Below are positions 23,669 to 32,889 of a stretch of 64,000 bases of DNA, piece after piece. The translations under genes and the position numbers were made by a program. The notes under the pieces were generated by a model. It ran no database searches, had not been told where the DNA came from, and saw only the letters and a list, made by a program, of their open reading frames with translations. Location of the stretch: NCBI RefSeq assembly GCF_014207955.1, contig NZ_JACHLK010000016.1, forward strand, positions 91,501 to 155,500. Reading direction: 5' to 3'. The stretch is from Acidovorax soli (lineage in GTDB: Bacteria; Pseudomonadota; Gammaproteobacteria; Burkholderiales; Burkholderiaceae_C). How positions within the stretch are numbered: the first letter of the stretch is position 1; every line of letters starts with the position of its first letter.

Positions 23669-26086
23669 ATGACAACTGCCACCACGCCATCGACCGACCT
23701 GCCCAAGCCTCCGGCAGTCCAGCCCCCTGCCCGGCGCGTCCCCCTGGGCCGCGTGCTGAAATGGGCACTGGTGGTGCTGGGCCTTGTCGTGGGCCTGCTG
23801 CTCCTGGTCGGAGTGCTGCTGGCACTGATGGACCTGAACCGCTACAAGCCCTGGGTCAATGACAAGGTCAGCGAGGCCACGGGCCGGCGCTTCGCAATCG
23901 AGGGCGACCTGTCCGCCGCCTGGCGCTGGCCCCAGCCGCTGGAAGAAGGCTGGCGCCGCTGGGTGCCCGGTGTGACGGTGAAGGCCGAGCGCCTGGTGAT
24001 GGACAACCCCGCCGGGTTCGAGCCCCCGTTCAGCGGCGACGGCGAGAAAAAGGGCAAGGGCAGCAGAAAGCCCCACGCCGCCACGGCCGCACGGGAGGCG
24101 GCCAGCGCCGCATCGGTGGGCTCGGCATCGGCCTCCACCGCGCCGACCACCGCCACCCTGCCGGGCACGGCCACCATGGCCAGCATCGGCAGTGCCAGCG
24201 CTTCCATCAGCCTGCTGCCGCTGCTCAGGCGCCACCTGGCCGTCGACACGGTGGCGCTGACCGACCCCGAAGTGGCGCTGGCCCGCACCAGGGATGGCAC
24301 CAACAACTGGACCTTCAAGCCCCGCGACGAAGACAAGCCCAAGAGCCCCTGGACCTTCGATGTGGACCGGCTGGTGGTCAACCAGGGCCTGCTGGCCTAC
24401 GCCGATGCCATGAAGGATGTGGACATGCAGGCCCGGGTCAACACCACGGAGCCCATCGATCCATCCCAGGTCACGAACGCCAAGGCGGCCAAGCCGGTCG
24501 TCCTGCCCGCCTCGGCCGCAGCCTCGTCGGCCGAGGCCGCGGCGTCGCGAGACGTGACCGCCAGCCAGCGCGGCAACAGTGGCGCCCCTGTGCCCTATGG
24601 CCTGAAGTTCGAGCTGCAGGGCCGCATCGCCAAGGCCAAGGTCGAGGGCAGTGGCCTGGCGGGCCAGGTGATCAGCCTGCGCGACAAGGTGGTCAACTAC
24701 CCGATCAAGATCGACGCCACGGCAGGCAGTGCGGCCCTGTCGGCCGAGGGCATCCTGGCCAACCCGGGATCGCTCTCGGGCATGGACTTCGACGTGATGC
24801 TCAAAGCCGACAGCATGGGCGACCTGTACGAGGCAACAGGCCTGGTGCTGCCCAACACACCGCCCTTCGAGACGCGCGGCCACCTCACCGGCAGCCTGGA
24901 GCCCGAGCGCGCGGTGTGGAGCTACAGCGACTTCCACGGCAAGGTGGGCCAGAGCGACCTGCATGGCGACCTGAAATACACCTCGGGCAAGCCGCGGCCC
25001 AGGCTCACGGGCAGCATGACCTCGAACCAGCTGCGCCTGGCCGACCTGGGCCCCTCGCTGGGCACCAACAAGAGCGACAACACCCACCGCGGCAAAAGTG
25101 ATGGCAAGGGCGACGGTAAGGACAAGGGCAAGGTGCTGCCGGACGCCCCATTTGCAGCCCAGCGCTGGAATGCCATGGACATGGACATTTTGTTCAAAGG
25201 CAAGAACATCGTCCGCCCCGAGAGCCTGCCGCTCGAAGACCTGAGCATGCGCGCCGTGATGGACAACGCCCAGCTCCGGCTGGCGCCGCTGACCTTCGGC
25301 GTGGCCGAGGGCAAGATCGAATCCGAGGTCGCCATCGACGGGCGCGCACCGCCGCTCAAGGCGCGCATCCACGGCAAGGTCGAGGGGCTCAAGCTCTCGG
25401 CCCTGTTCCCCAAGGTGGAACTCATGAAGAAGAGCTTTGGCCGCATGGACGGCGCAGTGGCCCTGCAGAGCCAGGGCAACAGCGTGGCAGGCCTCTTGGG
25501 CAAGGGCACGGGCGAGGCACGGCTGTACGTGCGCGAAGGCACGCTGAGCAAGCAGATGCTGGACCTGGCGGCCCTCAACGTGGGCAGCATCATCGTGGGC
25601 AAACTCTTTGGCGACACCAAGGAGGTGAACCTGCGCTGTGCCGTGGCCGATTTCACCGTGGTCGACGGCATAGCCCAGAGCCGCGTGGTGAAGATGAGCA
25701 CCGACGATGCGGTGATCGAGGCCACGGGCACCATCGACCTGGGCACCGAGGCCATGAACATGCGCATCAAGCCCGAGTCGCTGGAGTGGAAGTTCTTCTC
25801 GCTGCGCACGCCGCTGTATGTGAAAGGCACCTTCGGCAACCCCGATGTGGGCGTGGAGCCCGGCCCGCTGCTGCTGCGCGCAGGTGCTGCGGTGGTGGCC
25901 GCCGTGGCGGCCCCGGCCGCGCTGGCCCTGGTGCCCGTGACGGTGCCTGCGGCCGATGACGACACCTACTGCAAGCCGCTGCTGGACCTGGGCAAGGCGC
26001 CGGTGAAGCCGGGCGCCGAGGGTGCGGCAGGCACCGCGACCGAGCCTGCACGGCGCGCGGCCAGCAAGCCGGCCACCGCGCGCTGA
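23669..26086 (+). CDS. AsmA-family inner-membrane/periplasmic protein
   Basis: 805 residues from the ATG at 23669; a GTG at 23645 would add eight residues. One N-terminal membrane anchor lies at about 29-54 (LKWALVVLGLVVGLLLLVGV), followed by LNRYKPWVNDKVSEATGRRF, the classic AsmA start. The rest is a long beta-rich periplasmic region ending in the AsmA C-terminal module. There MLDLAALNVGSIIVGKLFG, CAVADFTVVDGIAQSRVV and GTFGNPDVGVEPGPLLLR are recognisable. Low-complexity inserts lie near residues 120-180 (Ala/Ser/Thr) and ~472-488 (Lys/Gly/Asp). AsmA-like proteins are bridge-like lipid-transfer factors for the outer membrane; that role is family knowledge. Confidence 0.93.
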   Translation: MTTATTPSTDLPKPPAVQPPARRVPLGRVLKWALVVLGLVVGLLLLVGVLLALMDLNRYKPWVNDKVSEATGRRFAIEGDLSAAWRWPQPLEEGWRRWVPGVTVKAERLVMDNPAGFEPPFSGDGEKKGKGSRKPHAATAAREAASAASVGSASASTAPTTATLPGTATMASIGSASASISLLPLLRRHLAVDTVALTDPEVALARTRDGTNNWTFKPRDEDKPKSPWTFDVDRLVVNQGLLAYADAMKDVDMQARVNTTEPIDPSQVTNAKAAKPVVLPASAAASSAEAAASRDVTASQRGNSGAPVPYGLKFELQGRIAKAKVEGSGLAGQVISLRDKVVNYPIKIDATAGSAALSAEGILANPGSLSGMDFDVMLKADSMGDLYEATGLVLPNTPPFETRGHLTGSLEPERAVWSYSDFHGKVGQSDLHGDLKYTSGKPRPRLTGSMTSNQLRLADLGPSLGTNKSDNTHRGKSDGKGDGKDKGKVLPDAPFAAQRWNAMDMDILFKGKNIVRPESLPLEDLSMRAVMDNAQLRLAPLTFGVAEGKIESEVAIDGRAPPLKARIHGKVEGLKLSALFPKVELMKKSFGRMDGAVALQSQGNSVAGLLGKGTGEARLYVREGTLSKQMLDLAALNVGSIIVGKLFGDTKEVNLRCAVADFTVVDGIAQSRVVKMSTDDAVIEATGTIDLGTEAMNMRIKPESLEWKFFSLRTPLYVKGTFGNPDVGVEPGPLLLRAGAAVVAAVAAPAALALVPVTVPAADDDTYCKPLLDLGKAPVKPGAEGAAGTATEPARRAASKPATAR

Positions 26087-26168
26087 AAGGAAGGGGACAA
26101 GGGTGCGGGAATAATCGCACCCGTCGCCACTCCGAGCGCGCGCCCCGGGCAGCGCTTCTTTCCTGTCC

Positions 26169-26684
26169 ATGAAGTCTCTCAAGTACCTGGCCCTCGCCGC
26201 CGTGGTGGTGCTCGCCCTGGGCCTGGCCATGCCGGAACGCATCCGCATCCCCGTGGCCGGGGCCAGCACGCGGGACTGGAATGCCCGCTCCTTCTGGTTC
26301 GAGCCCTGGGGCAGCTCGGGCGTGCACAAGGGCATCGATATCTTCGGCAAGCTGGGCACACCCGTGCTCAGCACCACCGATGGCATCGTGCTCTTCACAG
26401 GCGAGATCGCCAAGGGCGGCAAGGTGGTGCTGGTGCTCGGGCCGCGCTGGCGCGTGCACTACTTCGCGCACCTGGACCGCATCACCACCCAGGTGCTGGC
26501 GCCGGTGGCCTCGGGCAGCGCCATCGGCACGGTGGGCGCCAGCGGCAATGCACAGGGCAAGCCGCCGCACCTGCACTATTCCATCGTGCGACTATTGCCC
26601 GCGCCGTGGAAGATCGACGGGGCGCCCCAGGGGTACAAGAAGGCCTTCTTCATCGACCCCAGCGCGTACCTGCAGGAGCCGTGA
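26169..26684 (+). CDS. M23-family (LytM/lysostaphin-type) metallopeptidase
   Basis: 171 residues. An N-terminal hydrophobic signal/anchor lies at 5-21 (KYLALAAVVVLALGLAM). The zinc site is complete: His53 and Asp57 in HKGID, and His136 in HLH (134-136), with His101 as the accessory catalytic His. A single short M23 domain without LysM repeats resembles small periplasmic endopeptidases that cut peptidoglycan cross-links, or EnvC-like activators if inactive; here the motif is intact. It follows the AsmA gene by 82 bp and converges on dnaE2. Confidence 0.92.
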   Translation: MKSLKYLALAAVVVLALGLAMPERIRIPVAGASTRDWNARSFWFEPWGSSGVHKGIDIFGKLGTPVLSTTDGIVLFTGEIAKGGKVVLVLGPRWRVHYFAHLDRITTQVLAPVASGSAIGTVGASGNAQGKPPHLHYSIVRLLPAPWKIDGAPQGYKKAFFIDPSAYLQEP

Positions 26685-26696
26685 GACCACCCGCTT

Positions 26697-29600
26697 TCAA
26701 TGGAAGTCACGACTACCATCCAGCGCCCCGGCCATGCGGCCGAGCAACGGCGTCAGGTCCTTGAAGCGCTGGGCCACCAGGTGGCGCACCACAAAGGCTT
26801 CCCCGGGACCCGCGGCTGCCCCTTTTTCCCCATCCTCGCCATGCCGGCTGCACTGCCACAGGCCCTGCACGGCCAGCAGGCGTGAACGCAGGATGGCGTC
26901 GCGCCACTGCTCCACCATGGCGGGCCAGACGATGACGTTGACGGGGCCGGTCTCGTCCTCCAGCGTCACGAACATGGTGCCCTTGGCCGAGCCGGGCCGC
27001 TGGCGCACGGTGACGATGCCGCAGGCACGCACCAGCCGGCCATCGGGCACGGTGCGCAGTTGCAGCGCGGTGAGCAGGCGCCAGCGATCGAGCCGGCCGC
27101 GCAGCAGCGCCAGCGGGTGGCGGCGCAGGGTCAGGCCGGTGGCCGCATAGTCGAACAAAATCTCCTCGCCCTCGGGCGCTTCGGGCAGTTGCAGCGGGGC
27201 CTCGTTCACTGGCACGTCGCGCAGCAGGATGGGGGCGGCATGCTGGGCAGACGCATCCCACATCTGCTGGCGCCGGTGGCCTGACAGGCTGGCCAGCGCA
27301 TCGGCCGCGGCCAGCACCTGCATGTCCTGCTGGTTCAGGCGCGCGCGCAGGGCCAGGTCTTCGGTGCTGGCAAAGGGACCTCCCTGCGCACGGGCTGCGA
27401 CCAGGCGCTCGGCCGCGCCCCGCTCCAAACTGCCGACCAAGCACAGGCCCAGGCGCACCGCGGGCTGGGGCAAGGGCGGCACAGGCAGGCCCTTGTCGGG
27501 CCGCAGCATCTCGGGCGTGCCTTCCAGCGTGCAGTCCAGGTCGCTGCGGGTGACGTCGATGGGCAGCACGCGCACACCGTGGCGGCGCGCGTCCTGCACC
27601 AGTTGCGAGGCGGTGTAGAAACCCATGGGCAGCGAATTGAGCAGCGCCGTAAGAAAGCAGGCAGGTTCATGGCACTTGAGCCAGCTGCTGCTGTAGGCCA
27701 GCAGGGCAAAGCTGTAGGCATGGCTTTCGGGGAAGCCATATTCGCCGAAGCCCAGCATCTGCTTGAAAACGCGCTTGGCAAACTCGGGCTTGTAGTCATT
27801 GTCCACCATGCCATCGATAAGCCGCTTCTCGAAGTGGTGCACCCCGCCCGTTCGTTTCCACGCGGCCATGGACCGGCGCAGCGCATCCGCTTCCGACGCG
27901 GAAAACTTGGCAGCGATCATCGCGATCTGCATCACCTGCTCCTGGAAGATCGGAATACCCAAGGTCCGCTTGAGCGCTTCTTCCAGTTCCTTCTTCTCAA
28001 GCACCAGCGACTCGCCCTTGCGCTGCCGCTCGCGCGCTTGCAGATACGGGTGCACCATCCCACCCTGGATAGGCCCAGGTCGCACGATGGCGACCTCCAC
28101 GACCAGGTCATAGAACTTGCGCGGCCGCAGGCGCGGCAGCATGCTCATCTGGGCCCGGCTTTCGATCTGGAACACGCCTACGGTGTCGGCGGCGCAGATC
28201 ATGTCGTAGGTGGCAGGGTCCTTGTCCGGAATCTGGGCAAGGGCCCAACGCTCTCCGCGCAGTCCTGCACGCAGGTCCAGGCAGCGGCGCAAGGCGCTCA
28301 GCATGCCAAGGGCCAGAACATCCACCTTCATCAGATGCATTTCATCCAGGTCGTCCTTGTCCCACTGGATGATGGAGCGGTCCACCATGGCCGCGTTTTC
28401 CACCGGCACGATGCGCGTGAGCAACCCCTGCGTAAGCACAAATCCGCCCACATGCTGGCTCAGGTGGCGCGGAAAGCCCTTGAGTTGCCCAGACAGTTGT
28501 AGCCACAACTCTGCAGTGTGCAGGCTCAAGTGTTCGCCCATGTCCTGCGCCATTTCTTGCAGGCGATGCGCTGCGAATTCCTCATCGAACCAGTGGTGGT
28601 CTTTCGCGAAGGAATCAACCAGCGCCGCAGGCACGCCCAGCGCCTTGCCCACGTCGCGCAGCACGCTGCGAGTGCGGTAGGTGGTGACCACGGCAGCAAT
28701 GGCGGCGCGGTTGCGACCGTATTTGTCGTAGACGTACTGGATCACCTCCTCGCGCCGGTCGTGCTCGAAATCCACGTCGATATCGGGCGGCTCCTTGCGC
28801 TCCTTGCTGATGAAACGCTCGAACAGCAGGTCGCTGCGTTGAGGGTCCACCGCAGTGATGCCCAGGCAGTAGCAGACGGCCGAGTTGGCGGCTGAACCAC
28901 GGCCCTGGCAGAGAATTCTCTTGCTGCGCGCAAAGCGGACGATGTCGTGCACAGTAAGAAAGTACATCTCGTACTTGCACTCGGCGATCAGCGCGAGTTC
29001 ACGCCTGATCTGCCTTTTCACCTTTTTGGGTATCTTTTTGCGATAGCGGCCTTGGGCCCCTCTCCAGGTCAACGCAGCCAGTCCCCGTGCAGGGGTCATC
29101 CCCTCAGGCACGGCCTCCAGTGGGTACTGGTACTTGATCTCATCAAGGCTGAAGGTGCAGCGCGCCGCGATCTCCAACGTGGCCGCAAGCAGTTCTGGCG
29201 GGTAGATGCCAGCCAGGCGCACGCGCTGGCGCAAATGGCGCTCCGCATTGGGCTGCAGCGCAAAACCGCATTCGGCCACGGTGCAGCCCTGGCGCACGGC
29301 AGTGATCACGTCCTGCAGCGGCTTGTGCGAACGCCGATGCATGTGCACATCGCCCGCAGCCACCAGGGGCACACCGGTCTGGCGCGATACCTGCTGCAGC
29401 GTGGCCAGCCACAGGTCGTCGTCGGGGCCGAGCAGCAGCTCCACACCCAGCCAGAAACGCTGGCCGAAGTGGGCCAGCGCCTCTTGCACGCAGGCCAGCA
29501 GCGCGCTGGTGTCCATGGCATGCTGCACGCTGCGGTCCGGCATAAGCAGCAGCTCGCAGTCCTGCAACCGGGCCACGTCGGACACGGGGCCCAGCTCGTA

Positions 29601-29963
29601 GGTGCCTTTGGGGGCGGTGCGACGTGCAGCGCTGATGAACTCGCACAGGTTGCCCCAGCCCTCGACATTGCGCGGCAATGCAATCAGCCGGAATCCGGGA
29701 TAGGCGAACTCGCTGCCCGGTATGAACTGCAGGCCCAACGCCTTGGCCGGGCCGTGGGCGCGCACCACGCCAGCGACCGAGCATTCATCCGTCAGCGCCA
29801 GAGCGCGGTAACCCAACTGGGCCGCACGCGCCACCAGGTCCTGGGGCTGCGAGGCGCCGCGCTGGAAGCTGAAGTTGGAGATGCAGTGCAGCTCGGCATA
29901 GTCCGGCAGCGCCAGCGATGGGGCGGGTATGGCCGACGCGCGATCAGGAATGGTGTGGGTCAT
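26697..29963 (-). CDS. dnaE2: Error-prone DNA polymerase DnaE2 (ImuC)
   Basis: 1088 residues, typical for DnaE2. The N-terminal PHP domain begins AELHCISNFSFQRGAS; the family replaces the usual FxHLHxHS with this HCxSNFSF form. The polymerase core contains CQGRGSAANSAVCYCLGIT and the catalytic PDIDVDFEHDRRE with Asp396 and Asp398. The OB-fold appears near residue 1000 (VRACGIVTVRQRPGSAKGTM). With ImuA and ImuB it forms the mutasome for SOS-induced translesion synthesis. It starts 12 bp after the imuB stop and lies in the LexA-controlled operon. Confidence 0.97.
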   Translation of the reverse strand: MTHTIPDRASAIPAPSLALPDYAELHCISNFSFQRGASQPQDLVARAAQLGYRALALTDECSVAGVVRAHGPAKALGLQFIPGSEFAYPGFRLIALPRNVEGWGNLCEFISAARRTAPKGTYELGPVSDVARLQDCELLLMPDRSVQHAMDTSALLACVQEALAHFGQRFWLGVELLLGPDDDLWLATLQQVSRQTGVPLVAAGDVHMHRRSHKPLQDVITAVRQGCTVAECGFALQPNAERHLRQRVRLAGIYPPELLAATLEIAARCTFSLDEIKYQYPLEAVPEGMTPARGLAALTWRGAQGRYRKKIPKKVKRQIRRELALIAECKYEMYFLTVHDIVRFARSKRILCQGRGSAANSAVCYCLGITAVDPQRSDLLFERFISKERKEPPDIDVDFEHDRREEVIQYVYDKYGRNRAAIAAVVTTYRTRSVLRDVGKALGVPAALVDSFAKDHHWFDEEFAAHRLQEMAQDMGEHLSLHTAELWLQLSGQLKGFPRHLSQHVGGFVLTQGLLTRIVPVENAAMVDRSIIQWDKDDLDEMHLMKVDVLALGMLSALRRCLDLRAGLRGERWALAQIPDKDPATYDMICAADTVGVFQIESRAQMSMLPRLRPRKFYDLVVEVAIVRPGPIQGGMVHPYLQARERQRKGESLVLEKKELEEALKRTLGIPIFQEQVMQIAMIAAKFSASEADALRRSMAAWKRTGGVHHFEKRLIDGMVDNDYKPEFAKRVFKQMLGFGEYGFPESHAYSFALLAYSSSWLKCHEPACFLTALLNSLPMGFYTASQLVQDARRHGVRVLPIDVTRSDLDCTLEGTPEMLRPDKGLPVPPLPQPAVRLGLCLVGSLERGAAERLVAARAQGGPFASTEDLALRARLNQQDMQVLAAADALASLSGHRRQQMWDASAQHAAPILLRDVPVNEAPLQLPEAPEGEEILFDYAATGLTLRRHPLALLRGRLDRWRLLTALQLRTVPDGRLVRACGIVTVRQRPGSAKGTMFVTLEDETGPVNVIVWPAMVEQWRDAILRSRLLAVQGLWQCSRHGEDGEKGAAAGPGEAFVVRHLVAQRFKDLTPLLGRMAGALDGSRDFH

Positions 29964-29975
29964 TGCACGGACCTC

Positions 29976-31457
29976 TCACGCGTACAGGCCCTGCAGGAAC
30001 CAGCGGTCCCGCGACGCCCCGGCAGGCGCATGCGCCAAGCGCTCACGAAAGATCCAGACACGGCCGGCCCCAGGGCTCAGGGCCACGAAATAATCGCGCT
30101 GCACCAGGCCACTGCGCTCGCCAGGCCCGTTCTCGTCGGCCTCTGGTTTGCTGCCTCCCTCCTCCCACCAGGCCGCATCAAACCGGTGCGGCCCAGCCAG
30201 CAGGCCCAAATGCCCCTGGTAGCACGGCCGGTGGCCCTGCATGGCCAGGCGCTGCGGCGTGCGCAGCAGCCAGGTGGGCCACAGCACGGCCTCGGGTGCG
30301 TGCTCTCCCTGCTGCACCTTCGATGCAGGCACCGGGCCTGCACCGGCCATGGGCTGCCAGCGCTGCATGCATTCGGGCCGGTGGTCCGCCAGCAAGGTGA
30401 CGGACTGCACCGCATCCGCGCCCAGGCGGGCCGACAGGCGCTCGACCAGTTGGTGCCAGGCCTCACCCTCCTGGTCCCCGGCGGCCGACGACCCGTCGGG
30501 CGGCAGCAGGTGGGCGCTGGCATGCGGCAGGGGCGCGGTCTCCAGCGCGCGCAGCGTGATCTGGTTGGCGGGCGCGGCCAGGGGTGTGCGCGCCAGGTTC
30601 TCGGCCAGCAGGCGGCGCAGATGGGCCAGTTCGTGCGTCGGCTGGGCCGTGCGCACAGGCAAGGCATGCCAGGGGGCGATGGCCACGCCATCCACCCGGC
30701 GCAGGTCGTGGCGCCAGGCCAGCTCCAGCGCCAGCACGCCCTGCTGGCGCGCCTGCAGCCAGGCCTGCAGGGCCGACAGCAGGCGGCTGGCCGACCACAG
30801 CAGCGCATCGGCCGAGGTGGCCAGCGCGGGCAGTTCGGCCGTCAGCTCGAAGCGCTCGGGCAGCTCCACCCAGGTGTGGTTGTGCGCGATGTGGCCGTAG
30901 GCCCGGTCCAGCGCCAGCAGCACGGCCGCCCCCAGCCGCCGGGCCACGCCATCGCGCGGCAGCGCGCGCAAAGCCCCCCAGGTGCGACAGCCCATGCGCG
31001 CCAGGCTGGGCAGGTGCGGGTGCAAGGCCGTCAGCGTGTGCAGCGGCAGGCCATCGGGCAGGTGCCGGGGCACGGGCTGCCCCGCCAGGCGCAGGCGCAG
31101 CAGGGCCAGGGCCTGCAGTGAGGTGGGGGCTTGGGCAAAGGGTGTGGGCTGCGTGCCGCAAGCGGATGGCTCTGGCGATGGGGCGACCGCATCCACCAAC
31201 CAGGGCGGACTGCGCAGCTGCAACTGCGCCAGCAGGGCTTCGCGCCCGCCCCACAGGCGCTCGGTGGCGGACACTTCGAGCAGCAAAGCCTCGTCCTCCA
31301 CCCGCGCCACGCGCGGGGTGAACTGCAGCGCCCACCAGTGTTCGTGCGGCGCCTGCGGCAAGGGCTGGCGCGGCCCGGCAGCGGCCGGCGCGGCGCGGCC
31401 AGGATGGGGCCCTTCGTCAGTGGGGGTGGGCGGCAACGGCCATGCGATCCAGTGCAT
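29976..31457 (-). CDS. imuB: Y-family-like polymerase accessory protein ImuB
   Basis: 493 residues from the ATG at 31457 (MHWIAWPLPPTPTDE), within the imuA end. It has the Y-family polymerase fold but lacks the acidic catalytic triad at the expected places, which is typical of ImuB. Recognisable parts are RVARVEDEALLLEVSATERL, LARMGCRTWGALRALPRDGV (helix-hairpin-helix) and the C-terminal VWIFRERLAHAPAGASRDRW. ImuB is the hub linking ImuA, DnaE2 and the beta clamp. The first 35 residues are Pro-rich. The longer frame upstream is a shadow of imuA. Confidence 0.92.
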   Translation of the reverse strand: MHWIAWPLPPTPTDEGPHPGRAAPAAAGPRQPLPQAPHEHWWALQFTPRVARVEDEALLLEVSATERLWGGREALLAQLQLRSPPWLVDAVAPSPEPSACGTQPTPFAQAPTSLQALALLRLRLAGQPVPRHLPDGLPLHTLTALHPHLPSLARMGCRTWGALRALPRDGVARRLGAAVLLALDRAYGHIAHNHTWVELPERFELTAELPALATSADALLWSASRLLSALQAWLQARQQGVLALELAWRHDLRRVDGVAIAPWHALPVRTAQPTHELAHLRRLLAENLARTPLAAPANQITLRALETAPLPHASAHLLPPDGSSAAGDQEGEAWHQLVERLSARLGADAVQSVTLLADHRPECMQRWQPMAGAGPVPASKVQQGEHAPEAVLWPTWLLRTPQRLAMQGHRPCYQGHLGLLAGPHRFDAAWWEEGGSKPEADENGPGERSGLVQRDYFVALSPGAGRVWIFRERLAHAPAGASRDRWFLQGLYA

Positions 31458-32262
31458 GCAGCACACCTCCTGCAGGCAGGCGATCCAGCCAGGCCGCCAC
31501 TGGCAGTACGACGGCAGGCCGCGCTGGCTGTTGCGGCTGCGGCGACGGCAGCGCACGCCGCCCCTGTCCACGCGCCGCCGATGCAGCCAGCACCCGGGCC
31601 AGCGCCGCGTTGCTGGCCGGCAGCACCAGGGGCTGCTCCATGGGCGGGCCACGGCGCTTGAGTACCTGCACCTGCAGCTCGGCGCCACCCGATGCGGCCA
31701 CCGCCTCGACCCACAGCCGCAGCGGCGCAGGCGATGCCTGCTGGCGCACCTTGGCCGAGCGAAACACCCACAGCAACTGCCCCATCTGCGCGGCCGCCAG
31801 TTGCAGCCGCCGCAGCGACTCGGGTGCGGCCTGTGGCAACCAGGCCAGCACCGCCTGCACATCGCGGCAGCGCAGGGCCTGCTCGGCCGCCCAGAGCGCC
31901 TGCGCTGCAGAGGCGGCCTGCACGCGGCACAGCCGCGCTGCATCCAGCCCGCCCGCGCGCAAGGCGGGGGCAAAGGGTTCATAGGGCGGTGCCACCAGCA
32001 CCACGGCCCCTGGCCGTGCAGCCGTGGCCTGGGCCAGGGCTGGCAGCACCAGTTGCCACACATGCAGGCCCGTGGCCGGCTGGAGCACTTCCGTCATGGC
32101 CCCCAGGGGCCAACCCCCGCCGGGCAACTGCGCATCGAGCCCGGCATGCCCCGTGGCCTGCACCCGCGTTGCGGTGGATGTGCCCAATTGGTCGGCCAGC
32201 CACACGCCTGCCAGCCGGGGCGGGGCACCGGCGGGAACGGAACGGAGGGGGACGGCGGACAT
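31417..32262 (-). CDS. imuA: Translesion-synthesis-associated protein ImuA
   Basis: 281 residues. A RecA-fold-like protein with degenerate nucleotide-binding features: TGHAGLDAQLPGGGWPLGAM around residue 37, where SulA/RecA relatives have their P-loop region, then VVLVAPPYEPFAPALRAGGL. ImuA binds RecA filaments and ImuB and is needed for damage-induced mutagenesis. Its 3' end overlaps imuB by 41 bp. The operon is preceded by a perfect LexA box 108 bp upstream. Confidence 0.92.
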   Translation of the reverse strand: MSAVPLRSVPAGAPPRLAGVWLADQLGTSTATRVQATGHAGLDAQLPGGGWPLGAMTEVLQPATGLHVWQLVLPALAQATAARPGAVVLVAPPYEPFAPALRAGGLDAARLCRVQAASAAQALWAAEQALRCRDVQAVLAWLPQAAPESLRRLQLAAAQMGQLLWVFRSAKVRQQASPAPLRLWVEAVAASGGAELQVQVLKRRGPPMEQPLVLPASNAALARVLAASAARGQGRRALPSPQPQQPARPAVVLPVAAWLDRLPAGGVLHALDRMAVAAHPH

Positions 32263-32370
32263 GAGCGAGGCAACCCGGGATGGACATGCACAGGGTCAGG
32301 CACAAAGGTGCGGCTTGCGCACCCAACCTCGGGGCATCCTGCGCAGCAGGGCTGGGGGGGCGATGAAATA

Positions 32371-32386
32371 CTGTATTTTCATACAG
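32371..32386 (-). promoter_or_regulatory. LexA (SOS) box of imuA-imuB-dnaE2
   Basis: CTGTATGAAAATACAG on the minus strand matches the CTGT-N8-ACAG SOS consensus of beta/gammaproteobacteria at every fixed position. It lies 108 bp upstream of imuA, embedded in AT-rich sequence where TACAGTATT can serve as the -10 element. LexA is expected to repress the cassette until RecA-stimulated self-cleavage. Confidence 0.9.
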
Positions 32387-32474
32387 TTATCGTACCCCTA
32401 TTCCGCTGCCCGCGGCTGCTTTTCAGAGCATTCCTGCGGGGCATTGGCCGCCATGCCCAAAAAAGGGGGCGCCG

Positions 32475-32515
32475 TTGGCCATGGGCCAAAAGAAAAGGCC
32501 TGCGCAGTGCAGGCC
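32475..32515 (-). terminator. Additional hairpins downstream of the tRNA-Pro terminator
   Basis: Beyond the main terminator two more hairpins follow in the minus direction. The first is GGCCTGC (32497-32503) / GCAGGCC (32509-32515), followed by TTTTCTTTT. The second is TTGGCC (32475-32480) / GGCCAA (32484-32489). Together they make a tandem transcription-stop region protecting the SOS promoter from read-through. Confidence 0.65.
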
Positions 32516-32525
32516 CCGAAATGAC

Positions 32526-32557
32526 AAAAGGCCTGCAGAATTGCTTCTGCAGGCCTT
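32526..32557 (-). terminator. Intrinsic terminator of tRNA-Pro
   Basis: A 13-bp perfect stem, AAGGCCTGCAGAA (32528-32540) and TTCTGCAGGCCTT (32545-32557) with a 4-nt loop, is followed on the minus strand by TTTTG. It lies 8 bp beyond the tRNA 3' end. Confidence 0.92.
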
Positions 32558-32565
32558 GCCAATAA

Positions 32566-32642
32566 TGGTCGGAGCGGCGGGATTCGAACTCGCGACCCTC
32601 TGCTCCCAAAGCAGATGCGCTACCAGGCTGCGCTACGCTCCG
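32566..32642 (-). tRNA. tRNA-Pro (anticodon TGG)
   Basis: 77 nt with encoded CCA (32566-32568 read on the minus strand). The acceptor stem pairs CGGAGCG (32636-32642, minus) with CGCTCCG (32570-32576, minus). The D arm is AGCGCAGCCTGGTAGCGCA-like and the anticodon loop TTTGGGA gives TGG. A -10-like TAGAAT (minus strand, about 32650-32655) lies just upstream. Confidence 0.96.
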
Positions 32643-32889
32643 ACAGCTCGTATTCTAACCCGGGAAATTTCGGGTTCTGGCCAAATGCGCGCTTTTTTTG
32701 AATTTTTTGCAGCGACTGCACCGGACCAGGGTTCCATCGGCAGTGCTGTCCTGCATCCAGGGGCGATGCAGACTGCGCGATGGGGCAAACTCAACCAACT
32801 CTCTTTTTACGACAACACTGCGCAGCGCCGGGCCAGCGATCTGCGCGGGCAGCAAGCACATGTGCTGCGGCCCGATGGCATGCCCGCCT

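Noticed and set aside
22079..26422. 1447-codon minus-strand frame opposite the WYL and AsmA genes
   Set aside because: Shadow of well-supported plus-strand genes.
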